A stretch of DNA of 64,000 bases from Gnetum montanum (GCA_015680685.1 MNCI01010509.1:50341-114340); one strand, 5' to 3'. Counted from the first letter of the stretch, positions 11,990 through 23,770 are shown. Notes: generated by a model from the letters alone, not told the origin. A program made the numbers and translations.

Positions 11990-12416
11990 TTAAGTGTCGA
12001 TGGTCCATATTTACGAAAATAGGTTTGTTTTAATAAAAAGGTACTCGACAAAAAAGTCACAGGAAATCACGTCGCTGCAGTACTTGGGAGCAAAGCAAAC
12101 GACCTCGGCCTTGACCACGGCCTCGACCTCGACCAGAGCGTCGTTGCCAGTGATTCCATCTTCCACGATCATCACATTTTCATCATACTCGGGTTCGATC
12201 CCGATCTGGGAGTTCCTGCACCTAAAGCTTTGGCTGTTGCTTCTCAAACACAGGCACACCATCAGTTTTTGGACTCGTTTGCGAAAACCATGGATGCTTT
12301 CATCGGTTTCCACAGCAACTGATCTTTGGGCGTCACTTGGTGAAGTACTCAAAGATACAAATGTAAGAAATCAACACAACTGGTCAATCAAATCCACTGG
12401 CAATGCTATCCTATAA
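11990..12416. other. GC-rich exon-like segment, strand uncertain
   Basis: Both strands are open here. The minus strand reads a 113-codon frame at 12011-12352 with a mixed acidic stretch (EPEYDENVMIVEDG). The plus strand reads a 140-codon frame at 11994-12416. In another minus frame the segment near 12090-12130 gives GRGRGRGQGRGR, as in RGG/GR-rich tails of nuclear proteins. No frame has a convincing start. It may be part of the same decayed gene as the frame at 12494-12964, but no function can be given. Confidence 0.25.
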
Positions 12417-12493
12417 CACAAACACATGTACTCAGGAAAAAAACCAAAACCTTACAATCAATGCGCTCCACACGTAAAGACACGATGAAACAA

Positions 12494-12964
12494 TTATGCT
12501 CGAGATTTCCTCGGCCGCTTGGCCACCACCTCTTCATCAACAACTTTGGGAGACTCAGTGCCACGTTTTCTGTCAGTGCTGTCTGCAGCAACACTAATTC
12601 TGTTGCAGATTTGGTCGAAATCTAAGATCGGTTGTTGGCTCACGAAAGAGAGCTCATCTCGTACAATTCCTGCAAACACGCGTGCCTGAGCAACTGCTTC
12701 TGCATCAACCCCTGCGCACCCAGTTTCTGTGCAATCGTTGGCAGAAAATGAATGAATTGTATGTGGTATGCTAGTCGTTGCGTGGACTTCAGCGTGGGGG
12801 ACGGGGAATTTGCCAATTTTGGCATCCGTGAAGGTGGCGGTGATGACTGCAGGCCACGTGGAAACCATGCCAACACGCTGGAATTCTCCAATTTTGAACG
12901 TATTCCGTAAGCCAGTTTGAGAATACATTAGTCTTTTAATCTCCTCTCTCCTTAACTCTTTCAT
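12494..12964 (-). CDS. Uncharacterised 156-residue protein with basic C-terminus
   Basis: This is the longest intact frame in the window that is not tied to a retroelement. It starts at a genuine ATG (12964) after a purine-rich leader (GAGAGAA before ATG). A CT-rich, TATTAAAA-like region lies some 120 bases upstream. It stops at TAA (12494). The N-terminus is charged (MKELRREEIKRL), the middle is mixed, and the last 35 residues are polar and basic, ending KRPRKSRA, which could serve as a nuclear localisation signal. No family was recognised. GC content and codon usage differ from the AT-rich flanks. The opposite strand has no equal frame here. It may be a real small gene, an exon, or a relic. 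Confidence 0.35.
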   Translation of the reverse strand: MKELRREEIKRLMYSQTGLRNTFKIGEFQRVGMVSTWPAVITATFTDAKIGKFPVPHAEVHATTSIPHTIHSFSANDCTETGCAGVDAEAVAQARVFAGIVRDELSFVSQQPILDFDQICNRISVAADSTDRKRGTESPKVVDEEVVAKRPRKSRA

Positions 12965-13120
12965 TTCTCTCCTTTCAAATTTTTTTCATAAGACATGTTC
13001 AAGAATTAGCCGGAGCTGGCCGAGAGAAGCTGCCTCAACCTACTGTTGTATTTTTACACCATGTCCCACGGTTCAAGGTGGCAGTAAGTTTTAATAGCGA
13101 GAGAGAGACATTCATAAGTC

Positions 13121-14300
13121 CTATTTTACAGCACACTGCGGTAGGGCGAGTAGGCTGCTGCGGAAGAAGTTCTGTACACGCTCATCTTTGGATAAAACAG
13201 GTATGTGTAAGAATTTGTTATACATAAGGCAGGAACACCTCAAGCAATCTACACCACAACAATGTCCGGACCTGGGCATTTGCCTACATTTTTTTTGTAC
13301 GGTTAAAGTTGCTGGCAGGACGCTTACCAGGGAGACTGCAAAAACAAAAAAGTAGGCTGAAAAAAATGAAGCCTTGCTGGCATGGACGTCGCTCAAGAAG
13401 CGTTGGGGCCAAGCTGCCTCCACAACTCAGAGTCCCACTACCTTACGATTTCTGACTACACAACTTGTGGGAGAGAGTGATGACTTGTGGGAGACTGATG
13501 ATGAATTAAAGATTAGCAAAATGATTTTCTCTTACTTTTTTTGTGTGCTCGCAGCACTAAGCAGGATTGGTAGTTCTCTCACCAGTCATGTTGCTCTAAG
13601 CACCCTTACCCTTACCAAGAGTTTTCATTTCTGTTTACTAGAAACCATTCATAGACACTGTTAGCCGTTGTAAATTGGCAAGCTGCATTTTGGAGGTGTT
13701 GCATGTGAATTTCTATTCCGATGTTACCACTTTATTCATGAACAGTAATCTTTTATTGCTAAGGATTCTTCACTGATTTTTCCTAAGGATTGGCATGCTT
13801 GGTTGAATTGGTTAAAGCAGAGCTTCTTGTTGCATTCCTAACCATTGTCTATTTTCGATGAAGATGCTTTTAATTTTACTGTCTGAGATAATAATTTTGT
13901 TATCCAAATAGTTTCTACAAATTTTTGAGCTGCAGTTAGTGCGTTTATGTTCGCAGCGCTATTGTGAATTGTTTTGTACCTTGTTTTCCTGTTTTATTGC
14001 AGCCGAATTAATGGCAATGCCTCAAGCAAAATGATGTGTTTCGTTCAAGTTTTAATGCATAATTTCCTTGTCTCAAAATCAGATTTTTTTTAGCTGATAC
14101 AAATGTCAGCGATGGAAGCGTTATTATCAATTTATGACTACTGCGATAAAACCGTAGAAAAGGGTTTTAGCTATGCAAGCAATGAAACACGTAAAGCACC
14201 AAAGATTCAAAGGAAAGATAAAAATTTGAAATTCTATTGTTCCAAAAGCAAGTTGACCTGGATTATAAGAGAAGTTTCGAATATTCAGAACCTTTGAAGA
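13121..14300 (+). other. Gene-like interval with splice-like signals
   Basis: A strong plant donor (AACAG/GTATGTG at 13200) follows an open stretch at 13130-13200. Acceptor-like words occur at about 13551 (GTGCTCGCAG) and 14003 (TGTTTTATTGCAG). A 64-codon frame at 14103-14297 (MSAMEALLSIYDYC) follows a T-rich tract ending TTAG. Together these look like a plus-strand transcription unit or its relic, perhaps divergent from the minus-strand frame at 12494-12964. No domain was recognised, and the exons do not join into a convincing protein by eye. Confidence 0.22.
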
Positions 14301-15449
14301 TACATGTATATGTCATACAGTTATGAAGTCTCTCCTTCATCAGGATTTAACAAACAAAATGATGTTTTTTCCAAGGTTAGAGTCATCAACAAACATTTCT
14401 GTTGTCGATTCATCGTTCGATTTAGAAAATGTTGATTCCTTGAATTTCTAGGACAGCTTGATTTAAGTAGGTGTAGTATAATCACCTGGACTTCTTGCTT
14501 GCAAGATATTTTCAGGTAAAGATATTTTAATTATTCTAAAAAAATATGATAGGTAACGTGAATATGCCTCAGTGTTGTTTATGAAACCTTGTTAATCCTA
14601 AATACTTGCACAAAGCTGTGATAACCCTAAAAGACCGCTCAATCCAATTCAACCAAGCATGCCAATCAAAACTCATTTATTCACAACAATTTATTGAAAC
14701 CGAATTGTTATTTCTACATACTAAGACTTTCTATACTTTAAGATCTATTATTTATTTACTTACTTTTTTGTTTTTATTTTTTTATTTTTTTCTTTGAGAA
14801 TAGAGATGTTAATAATCATGGCTCATTGGGAAGTGTTGATATCAACATTTAGCCCCCAAACTTTGAGTTTCATGCAAATGCAAGGATAACAAAAACAATA
14901 GAAATTTTTAAAGGATGGAAGAATATGTAAAATACAAAAAATCGAAAAGGTCACAAAATAATGACAAACTGAAACTTGCAAGTGAACTATAATGTTTTAA
15001 TCATGATTAAAATAATTACATAATCAAAAGAGTACTAAACATGGTCCATCCTTTTAACAGCTTGTTTAATCAAAATTTTAATATATAATCTTTATAGATC
15101 ATAACTTTGACTATATATATATAGTAATTTATAATGAAGATCTCATTTCCAATCATCTCACAAGTAAAAGTAATTAGTATGAGGACACTTTTGAGTAGAA
15201 GACTTATACCAAAATTTTGGAAGAGGACATGCTTCCTTTAGATCATGGCTAGCCACAACTTTTGGATTTTTCCTTAGTCTCCTTTTAAAAAAAATAGAAA
15301 GGGAATGGGTGAAAAAGGATGAGGGAAAATGAGATGAATTGAGAAAAATTAGGTATCGGTAGGAGAATGTTTTTTTTAATTATTTTGGCTAGATTAACAG
15401 GAATGGAGGTTAGGGTGAGGATTATGGCCGAACCCGATCATGCTTAAGA
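14301..15449. other. AT-rich spacer, nothing recognised
   Basis: Mostly AT-rich with T-runs near 14750-14795. No motif-bearing frame or LTR end was found. Confidence 0.4.
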
Positions 15450-15686
15450 ACTTATTACACTACCAATGAACATGGTCCTCATTCTTTGTTTTTTAAGGAA
15501 ACTTTGCTCATTGTGCACTTTATTCTTAAGGTACAAACTCCAACACGAGTATGGCCTGTAGCGACGGAAAACGTCGGCAGCNCATACTCGTGTTGGAGTT
15601 TGTACCTTAAGAATAAAGTGCACAATGAGCAAAGTTTCCTTAAAAAACAAAGAATGAGGACCATGTTCATTGGTAGTGTAATAAGT
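15450..15686. repeat. 104-bp inverted repeat bracketed by single Ns
   Basis: Bases 15450-15553 and 15583-15686 are reverse complements, apparently without a mismatch. They are separated by about 29 bases (AGCGACGGAAAACGTCGG within). Single Ns stand at 15582 and 15687, exactly at the edges of the right arm. A perfect inverted copy with unknown bases at both edges points to a gap-filling or scaffolding artefact rather than a fold-back element. The long frames read through it are symmetric artefacts. The spacer resembles the GC-rich end repeats of some CACTA transposons, which is unproved. Confidence 0.85.
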
Positions 15687-15687
15687 N

Positions 15688-15788
15688 TATGATATTGCGT
15701 ACGCGATATCGCAGGGATAGACGCGATATCGCGGCGGTCGCGATATCGCGTACGCAATATCGCAGCCTAGTGCATATGGCGTCTCATC
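15688..15788 (-). repeat. U3 fragment of an Athila-like LTR
   Basis: On the minus strand this begins TGATGAGACG at 15788, the superfamily LTR start. It then runs through several copies of the palindromic word GCGATATCGCGTACGCGATA until the N at 15687. The word is the same as in the solo LTR at 4764-5567. R, U5 and the other LTR end are missing, apparently lost or collapsed at the N-bracketed segment. The base run CTTAT after the LTR (15789-15793) recurs left of the inverted repeat (15451-15455) and may be the target duplication. Confidence 0.7.
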
Positions 15789-16281
15789 ACTTATTAAAAT
15801 CACATTGAAAAGCACAAATAAATCAAACCAAATTCATTATGCTAAGAAAGAGACAATGGTAGACTTAACATGCATGAGAAAATAATGGAAATGCAAAGAA
15901 AATATGCAAATGCAATTATATACAAATGAAATGCATGAAGAATGAGAAGAAAGAATGTAACTAAGGATCTATCAAGTGTCCAAGGGAGACACCTGAGTAG
16001 AAATGCTTTAAATAAAATGCATTAAAATTTCTATTTAATTTCTATCTTTGCAAATCAACAACTTTGTAAACATTGGGGCCAATCATATCTGTGACTTTGT
16101 ATGGGCTTGATCACATAGGAGAAAGCTTAGTTTGGAGACCTGTTTGACTAGATGCTTTATCTCTCTTAAGAACTAGATTACCTACTTGAAAAAATTTAGC
16201 AACATACTTCTTATCAAATCATCTTTTAATAGTTTGTTGATGATTAAATAGCCTTTCAACTACTTTGACCCTTTTAAGTTC
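15789..16281 (-). pseudogene. Integrase C-terminus and 3' region of element G
   Basis: The stretch just left of element D matches, in reverse complement, C at 44545-44775. Recognisable is the end of pol, GxLVLKRD-type residues and a GPH/GPYK-type strand found in the C-terminal domain of gypsy integrases. The part left of about 16050 lies beyond the truncated end of C and holds no motif. Stops are present. The match continues on the far side of D at 29445, which shows one split gene. Confidence 0.7.
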
Positions 16282-17189
16282 TGATGAGCAGTGAATACTC
16301 ATATGCTCAACCATACGAATCACCAAGTGTTTATGCATGATCTAGTCAAATTCTATGGACTCTTTGTCTTCTAGTACACTAGCCTCTAGGAAGTGAAACT
16401 AGCCTTGATAGTCATTTTTTGTCTTTCCAATTACACCTATGATATGCAAAGGTATGGTTAAGTGTAATCAAGGCATATGATTTTTATTATTTTTATGTTT
16501 TATGTTTTCTATGCTTAAAATAAAGGATAAAAAAATGAAGTAATTTAATTGCTAATTTAATCTAACTAACTAACTAATATCTAACTAATCCTAACATAAG
16601 CATCTGATTCCACTTTCTGTACACATCCTGAACACGTATAACACTGTTAAGTTACCAAACATTAAGTGTTATTGAGATTACCAAGCTTCATGCACATGCT
16701 CAAAGCAGTTGTACTTATGTACTTAATTAATTATTATCTAACTTGGCTAGATTAATTCCTTAATTAGCTTAATTACTTGAAATCATTAAATAAAACTACT
16801 GAAAAAATTAAATGCATGAAGAAAATATTTAATTTAGCCAAAGTGCTACAAGGTTTATCAGAAAGCTCATCTTTATTGCCACACACACTATTGTGCTCAG
16901 GTACAACAGTGCTCAAATCAAGATCTATACACTCAATGACTTCTGCTACTCGCACTCAAGAAAATATTCTAACTCTAAGAAAGAAAACCTGCAAGAGCTC
17001 TACTACACTATGAAAAATACATCCATAAACATGGTAGGTGAGCATGTATTTATAGGCAAAATAGACACTACATCAATGGGGTCACATCAACACATCAAAT
17101 CATGCATCAACGAGGCCTAGTCAACAAAGCTTAGTTGATGGGGCCTAGTCGATTGGGCCCAATTGATGCAACTAATTTACGATTCATCA
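16282..17189 (-). repeat. 3' LTR of element D
   Basis: This is a 908-bp LTR. On the plus strand it starts TGATGAGCAG (U5 end) and finishes ATTCATCA (U3 start). The shared word CTCAACCATACGAAT lies 30 bases in. The TATA box (RC of GTATTTATAGG) is at 17046-17056. Between it and the LTR start lies an array built on CATCAA/TTGATG and GGCC words (17067-17175). It is followed by the polypurine tract (RC) at 17190-17205, which fixes the edge. Confidence 0.9.
17067..17175 (-). repeat. U3 palindromic array of the D 3' LTR
   Basis: It is built from CATCAA and its complement TTGATG plus GGCCTAGTC/GATTGGGCC words, so the strand can pair with itself at several spacings. The 5' LTR copy is at 29351-29430. 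A third, closely similar copy lies inside the element at 20769-20850, upstream of ORF3. Confidence 0.7.
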
Positions 17190-17205
17190 TACCCCACAAC
17201 TAAAT
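17190..17205 (-). promoter_or_regulatory. Polypurine tract of element D
   Basis: On the minus strand ATTTAGTTGTGGGGTA directly abuts the 3' LTR. It primes plus-strand DNA synthesis during reverse transcription. The same GTGGGGGTA-type tract precedes the 3' LTRs of B, E and F. Confidence 0.8.
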
Positions 17206-17433
17206 AAAAAATTGTCCTCAAGTTTTTTACAAATTTGCAAAGGTATGGAATTATTGACTGACAATAGACATACGAAAAATAGATATACACACACAAAAAT
17301 AAACACTAAGTGCCCAAGTGTACGGATATACAATGATTATAAAATTCTTTTGGTGTTCAATTCTACAAAATTGAACACCAAGACAAAATTTACAAATACA
17401 TTCCCTTTGATGGCATGAATATGATGAAGAAGA

Positions 17434-20280
17434 TTAAACAATCCTAGGCAGTGGAGGCTTCTAAGGTTCTAAAGAACCCTTTCCTACTACAGGCACATGT
17501 TGTGGTTGTCTTGCTATTACTACAACTTCTGGTGGAAGATGGAAACCATTCAAAAATATTTTCATCTTCTCCTCCTTACTCCTGGGATTGTGCACAGTCC
17601 ACACAACTTTGCCAATGTGGACTGAAATGGGCACATCCTAGGTACAAGGCATTGTTGGGAATAGCTCCTTGACATTGACAAACTAGGCAGAAAATTATTT
17701 ATGTTCGATGTCAAATGCACTGATTGCATTCTACACTTCCTAGTAATTATTCATTCTTCTAGCCAAGTTCTTAGCAATTGATCTTTGATCAATGAATCTT
17801 ACCCTGAGAACTTTGATTCTAACATTTGCAATCTCAAGCTTTTGCTTTGTCTCCTTGTGGTGCTTGAACTCTGCCTTGTATAGCAAGTACAAGCTAGCCA
17901 CTTGTTTCTCTAACTCTGACCATGGTCTTCTAGTAGTTAGCATTACCAAGTTTGCATATCAAAGATTGGCAAGCTCTATGTATTCTATCATCTTTTCAAT
18001 ATACAACTCTTTCATGTGGATCTCCACTTTGTTGTAGGCATTTATCCCATCAATGATAGGTTGCCAAATCTCTTTTCCTTACTAGAGTTACTGGAGGGTC
18101 TCATTGACTTTTATCTTAGCCATCTAGATGTGTTTTTCATTAACTTCTTTTTGTAGGCCAACATGATCTCTATAGTGGTTCTTGACTCATATTTGAAAGC
18201 CTCATTCTTTGAAGTGACAATCTCAATCACAAATTTTTGATGCAAGGAATGGACTTCCTCCATAAGGAGATTTATATTTTTAGCTACCAACCTCCTTAGT
18301 TCAATGTTTACCCTACCTAGCTACTCCTGTTTTTGATAAATGAATTCTTGCATCTATTGTTTTTGCACATCAACATTCCGCAAGTGATGATACTCTGTAA
18401 TCAGCATCTCATTCTCTAGGCATGTCTAGACCAAGTCTTTCTAAACTAAATATGTCTTGCCCTTCGCCACAAATTAGTCAAAGATAGTTGTCACCATCCC
18501 TGCCTTAGCTTGTTTCAATCTATCTCAAAGCTATTGAAAAGCTTCATCTCCTATTAGTGCAAGGTTGAGTAATGCAGGATTAGCAAGTTGGACTCTTAAT
18601 TTAGCAACCTCTATGGCTAGGCATTGGTTTTATTCTTGAGTTATTTTGAGTTGCCCTTCCAAAATAATATATTTGTCCTTTGCTTCAAGTAGCTTTGACT
18701 AGGTTGTGATGATGTTATCTAGAAAATAAAAGATATCTAGAATCGATTACCCAGTTCCCACTAGTTAGTCCAGTAGCTCCTCGTGCTGGGCTACACTTAA
18801 TCTATTGCTAACAGTTCCTATGGACATCTGCACATCTCTAAGTTCAAAAACATATGGTAAAGATGCAACAAGTGCATTTAGTGCATTGATAATTAGATTA
18901 ACAACTACTTTCATTGCTATATCCTGCCCTTAGTGTTACATCACCAAGATAATTGCCCCATCACCCTCCTCCAAGTGCACCGAAAAGGTAGCAGCATTTT
19001 CAAAGATTTCTAGGAATTAATGTTGTTGCGAGAAAGACAAAATTACCTCTCAAGCACTAGGATTTGACCTTGTGGGTAGCTGCAATTTTTGGGATAAGAA
19101 TATTGGCCCACCTTCCTCTATTTGATTGATTGTTTAAGCCAATTTGTTGAGGTGACTTATTGTAGGATGGTACATGGATGGATTCCCATTACTTGTTCAT
19201 ATTTGCTGCTCCCACTGACGCAAGAGCTACTCTTGGATTTCACATAGGCACTCAATGGTAACGTAGGCCTCTAGTGTTATTTCCTAAGTGGGTGGTGTGG
19301 AGGTGGCAATTTATGTTCCTCTTCTTTGGACATGGTAGCGGTCCTGTCTTTCATCATTTTAGACCAGAAAATAATGGGAGTATGTGTAATTGTGTCATTT
19401 ACATAGTGGACTATCCCTACCCTTTTATAAAGTCTTTTGATAAGGGATGCAAAGGGCAAGGTTTTCCTTCCACGTTCATTTTTCTTGAAACACTTTTCTA
19501 TCTCTAGATAGATTAGCTATGGAAGGTTTATAGGGAATTTTCTACTTAAAGTGACACATGCACAAGTGGAGAAAGCAGTCATCTTGTTGGGCCTCACTAT
19601 CGAATTAAGGTGATAATCTGCTATCTTAGAGTATATATGCTCCATCGGTGTGAGCGTGTCAAACTCCTTATGGTCAATTCCATAACACCACTTGATCCAC
19701 TCCTTTTTGCCTCTAGGTATACTTGCATGGATATCTTTGCTAGATGGATCCCATAATTAGGCAAACCAAGAGCTTGTGTAATAATTTCTATTGAGTAGGA
19801 CACTTAAATGTCTTTAATTTTCATAGTGGCTCTTGCCTTTCTATTATTCTAGAAGAGATATGTCTCTTTCATGTACCACTCCCCACTAGAAGTGATGATT
19901 GGCCACATGAGAGAATTTTGTAATTATGTCTTGACTTTTGCTGGAGCATGTTCTAAGAATGATCCAAAGTTCAGTTCTTGGAGAACTGAGCATTGGACAT
20001 CATGAGGCTTAATCGTATCAAGGTAGGCTTGTGTCAATGTGACCTCAAGTCTTGGTATGGGCCTTGGTGCCTCTCCTCGGTGAGATTATTTAGTTGCAAC
20101 CTCTTCTTTAGGAATTTGTCCAACATATTCCACTTCAGGCTCCTCCTAAAAAGGTCCCATTGCATGAGTATTTGCTACCTACTCCTAGGCTTTTTTCTAC
20201 TAGCCCCTTTGAGTTCTAGGTCATTTATTTCTTGGTTGTGATGGTTCTTCCTCCTATAGCCATTTTAGTCTTGGTGCCAT
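17434..20280 (-). pseudogene. ORF3 of element D (extra 3' ORF, coiled-coil)
   Basis: This is an extra gene between integrase and the 3' LTR, at the place where Athila elements carry their env-like ORF. It starts at ATG 20280 (MAPRLK), directly after a splice acceptor (GATTACAG), and ends at TAA 17434. The span is 949 codons, a multiple of three, close to E's 943. The N-terminal half resembles E's (LFW..R blocks, then a KFP/LPHLL-like block). I recall plant transposon proteins of the PF20167 type with similar blocks, but this was not checked. The C-terminal half is rich in heptad-like helices (ELEKQVASLYLLYKAEF near 17900), so a long coiled coil is likely. Many stops make it dead. Confidence 0.65.
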
Positions 20281-22329
20281 CTGTAATCACAACATGACCA
20301 TGGGTTAGCATTTAATGTGTAACTTGAAACAATTGGAATACCTTATCTCTTTGGGAAAATTACACTTGGATAAGTTGAGATCATGGTTGATTTGATCATT
20401 TCAATTATTATTTTATTCTTATTTTAATATTAATAAATAATTTTAGGTTTACCGAAGTTTGTTGGAAGGGTTTAACTCTAAAAAATTAATGCTTTAATGT
20501 TATTCTATTCATTAACCCTTTAGTGAAGTTAGAAAAATTTTGAAAACTTTTTGTCAAAACCTTAATGTTTGTGGCCCCCACAACTAAGAACTTACTTTCG
20601 GTAGCTATAGGATCGTAGAATAGAGTGATTTGGACAAATGGTGTGAAATTATGTGCTCTAAAAGGTTTTGGGCTCTGAAATATTACAAAAAATACCCTTC
20701 CATTTTGAAGTAAATGACAAAAATTTCAAAGCTTTTGACAATATTTAGAGAATTTTTGCACTATCTTAACAGGGCCTGGTCAACAAGGCCTCATCAATGA
20801 GGTCAAACACATCAAGTGGGCCTAGTTGATGTGACAATTGATGACTATTGAATTTGTCAAAATTAATAAAACATAGGGTGTTTTTGCATGAAATGAGGGT
20901 CAAAGAGAAGCCTAATAAACCATGAACATGATAAAAATATTAGAAGAGGATTTTGAAGTTTAAAATTGAGAAAATTGAAAAATGATTGGAGAATGAGATT
21001 TTATGAAGAAGAATGACTTATGGAGCACACAATTGAAGGAATGATGGAGTGCACGAAAGATTTGATTATGGCAATATCTAAGGGTAAGAAACTTAACTAA
21101 CCAAACCATGAGATATGCAAGTGGGTCATTCCAATAGTGGCACATGCCCTTTTTATCCTTGCATAACCTCAACTAAAGAGTTTGTAGGTGTCATAGTTGA
21201 TTAATGGTTACAAAAAGTTAATGACCAAACCTAAAGAATCTATTTAAGAATTTCAACACATCAAACTCAAACATTGAACAAAAACATGAACAACGAACAG
21301 TGAGGTGAGTTATGGAAGCATTAATAGATGATAAAGAGCATGGAATGGAGTTCCCAATCCTGGTCACATGAAGTCCCTTGTGGAATTTCTGGTTAAATAA
21401 TTTGATAGAGTCCATCCATAGTCTAGACCAAAACCAACCACATTTAGTGACTTTGCATCGCCACTTCAAGATCAATCCACCCTCTTAAGACACAAGAATG
21501 CTCCCACAGATCAAACATCATTCCTTTTAGAGAAGACAAAAGAAGCAAGAAGTAAGAAAGGGCCTTAGTTAGAGGGGACCTTTAGCCATGGGTAACATGT
21601 CTTTCCAGTCCCATAACCAATGCTTGTAGCCATTTATTTTGTCTAAGTGTTGTGCTTTGAATTTCCATCATTTGCTTTTTTTTTAACATTTTTGAATGGG
21701 AAGCACACACTATATAAAGACTTATTTAACTTCCTGTTATTGGTTGACATGGAATGTTAAGGGATCCATCAAAAACACAATTGCACTCAAGATGGTAGAA
21801 GGCATGGAGAGCTTTGAATCCCTTTGAAGTCACATGCTTTTTAAACCTTTGAATCCTTCCCAAGTCTAGAAACTACCAAGGTCACAAGTTTGTTAAGGTT
21901 TATTAATGAAAAGGAACCTCATTTTTCCAAAACAAGGAAAACCATAGAGTTTGTGGATGGATGGATGACGTGGACTCACTACCTATTCCATGAAAAAGAA
22001 CTTTATCTTAATTATTAGTCATCAAAATTCAAAAATAAGAATCAAACATTAACAATAAAAAATGTTAAGTTTAAATGACCATTAGCAAATAGTTATAACA
22101 TCATTGTGTCCTATTGGTAATAAAGAATTTTATTAGAAAATAAAAAAATTCACCTCAAAATAAAGTATAGAATAGAAGCAATTGTAAAAATATTCAAGAA
22201 AAATAAAACATACTAAAGATGATGTAAAACAAAAATTTGGAAAAATAACAAAGTGTAAAATAAAAATGGTATAAAAATAAACAAAGTGTAAAACAAAAAA
22301 GTAGAAAAACTGAGGAGTCATTTATATAG
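20281..22329 (-). other. Spacer between integrase and ORF3 of element D
   Basis: It is noncoding by appearance. Reading leftwards it has an A/T-rich tract (22130-22320) also found in E and B at the same place. Next come AT-rich sequence, a U3-like palindromic array (20769-20850), a GTAAGT donor-like site (20595) and an acceptor-like site at 20281. The donor and acceptor would frame a 315-base intron directly before ORF3. Short open frames here are not conserved with E. Confidence 0.6.
20769..20850 (-). promoter_or_regulatory. Internal copy of the D palindromic array
   Basis: Words CATCAATGAGG, GGCCTGGTCAACAAGGCC and GGGCCTAGTTGATG match the D LTR array (17067-17175) and not the arrays of the other elements. 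It lies about 490 bases upstream of the ORF3 start. Downstream on the minus strand is a weak TATA-like CTAAATATT (about 20740). A regulatory role for ORF3 is inferred from its place and from the like arrangement in E. Confidence 0.55.
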
Positions 22330-23620
22330 TTAGCATGGATGATCATTTTCCCCACGACTATGTTGAAAGGAGGAGATTCGAAAGATTGAGCATGGTTGTC
22401 CATCTAATGAGGTGTTTATTACACTGGCTTACTTAGGTTCATGGAAAGGTTTTACTTATTGCTTATTGACTAGCTACTTTTTATTTGGGCTCTCAAATTT
22501 GTAGATTAACATGGCCTTAGAAGGAAAGCTTTTGTAGATAATATAAGGCCCCTTCCACAACATTTGAAACTTTGTCTTTTAAGGTATGTGTGTGAGGTTC
22601 TAAGAGAGGACCTTATCTATAGGTTGAATTTTACTTTCCATATTCTAAGGTCATGGCACTTTTTGTTGAATCCCTTGTGCAATTCATTCAAGGATAGGAC
22701 TATTAATCAATTTTCATCTAGCACAGTCAAGTTGATTAATCTTTCTTTTTGTGCTAGGCTAAGGTTAAGGTCCAAGTCATAAGCTATTGAAAGTATATGA
22801 AGCTCATATTGAATTGGAAAAGTTGGTAATTTTCTATACACTAGCTCATAGGGAGAGTAGCCTATTGGGAGTTTCCATGTCGAACGGTATGCCTAGAGGG
22901 CATCATTAATTTTTACACTTCAGTTTCTTCTATATTTGCTAATTATTCCTATTAAGGTCTTTGTGATCTCCCTATTGGTAACTTCTGCTTGACTATTGGC
23001 TTGGGGGTGGTAGGATGTTGTTAGTTTATGTTCAACCCCTAAGAGTTGTATAAGCTTGCAAAAGGTAGTGCCTATAAAATTAGTTCCATTGTTAGAAATT
23101 AGTGTACGTGGCACACCAAACCTATTTACAATATTTTATTATACAAACCACATAGCAGTAGATGATGTGCAGTCGAAGATGGCTGCTACTTCTACCCATT
23201 TTGTGCAGTAATTAATGACAACGATTATGTCTACCTTTTCATTTGACATGGGCATGATGGGATCCATGAAGTTAATGCCCTAGATGTTGAAGGGTTCTAG
23301 TGGTTGAATCCACTATTAAGGTTCCTCCATTCGAGCAGTCATCCCATCATCTCATTGACAATGTGTACAAGGGTAGACAAATTGGTGAACGAGATGGTTG
23401 GCCAATAGTACCCTACCATTAGGATCTTAATGGCCATATGTCTCCCAACATAGTGGCCCCTACGAGAACCCTCATGAGCATCTTGGAGAATGCACAGTTG
23501 ATCAACATCAGGTACACACCAATAAACCAAGCCATTGGTGCACACCTTGTAAAGGTGTCTGTTGATTTCCATGAAGTGTTTGGCCTAATGAAGAAACTGT
23601 TATTTCTTTCTGTAGTCTAG
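22330..23620 (-). pseudogene. Integrase of element D
   Basis: This enzyme joins element DNA to the host chromosome. The zinc-binding region lies at 23339-23620 (LYKVC, then AHEG, GHY, GYYWP). The catalytic core includes 22920-23114, with NNGTNF where DNGTEF-like residues are usual (the catalytic Asp appears as Asn) and SYHPQANSQAEVTNREI with the third acidic residue. The C-terminal part continues to about 22330. It is frameshifted and has stops. It follows RNase H and ends the pol gene, as in E. Confidence 0.75.
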
Positions 23621-23770
23621 ATCTTGTGGGATCTCTTGACTAAGAAGATATGTAAGGATGTCATCATACCATTCTAGTTCATTAGCCACTTGTTCATTTA
23701 TTGCACCTATAAAGAGTAGCTCATTAGGAAATTGGTCAAAGAGTGAGCTCTCCTCCACTTTGTTATCCCA

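Noticed and set aside
14750-14800. T-rich run as a terminator
   Set aside because: No stem and no gene ends nearby; it is ordinary AT-rich sequence.
15554-15582. CACTA transposon end
   Set aside because: Only a short GACGGAAAACGTC word is present, without CACTA ends or a transposase.
15444-15815. Frames of 60-123 codons through the inverted repeat
   Set aside because: They are symmetric readings of a palindrome containing Ns, which is probably an assembly artefact.
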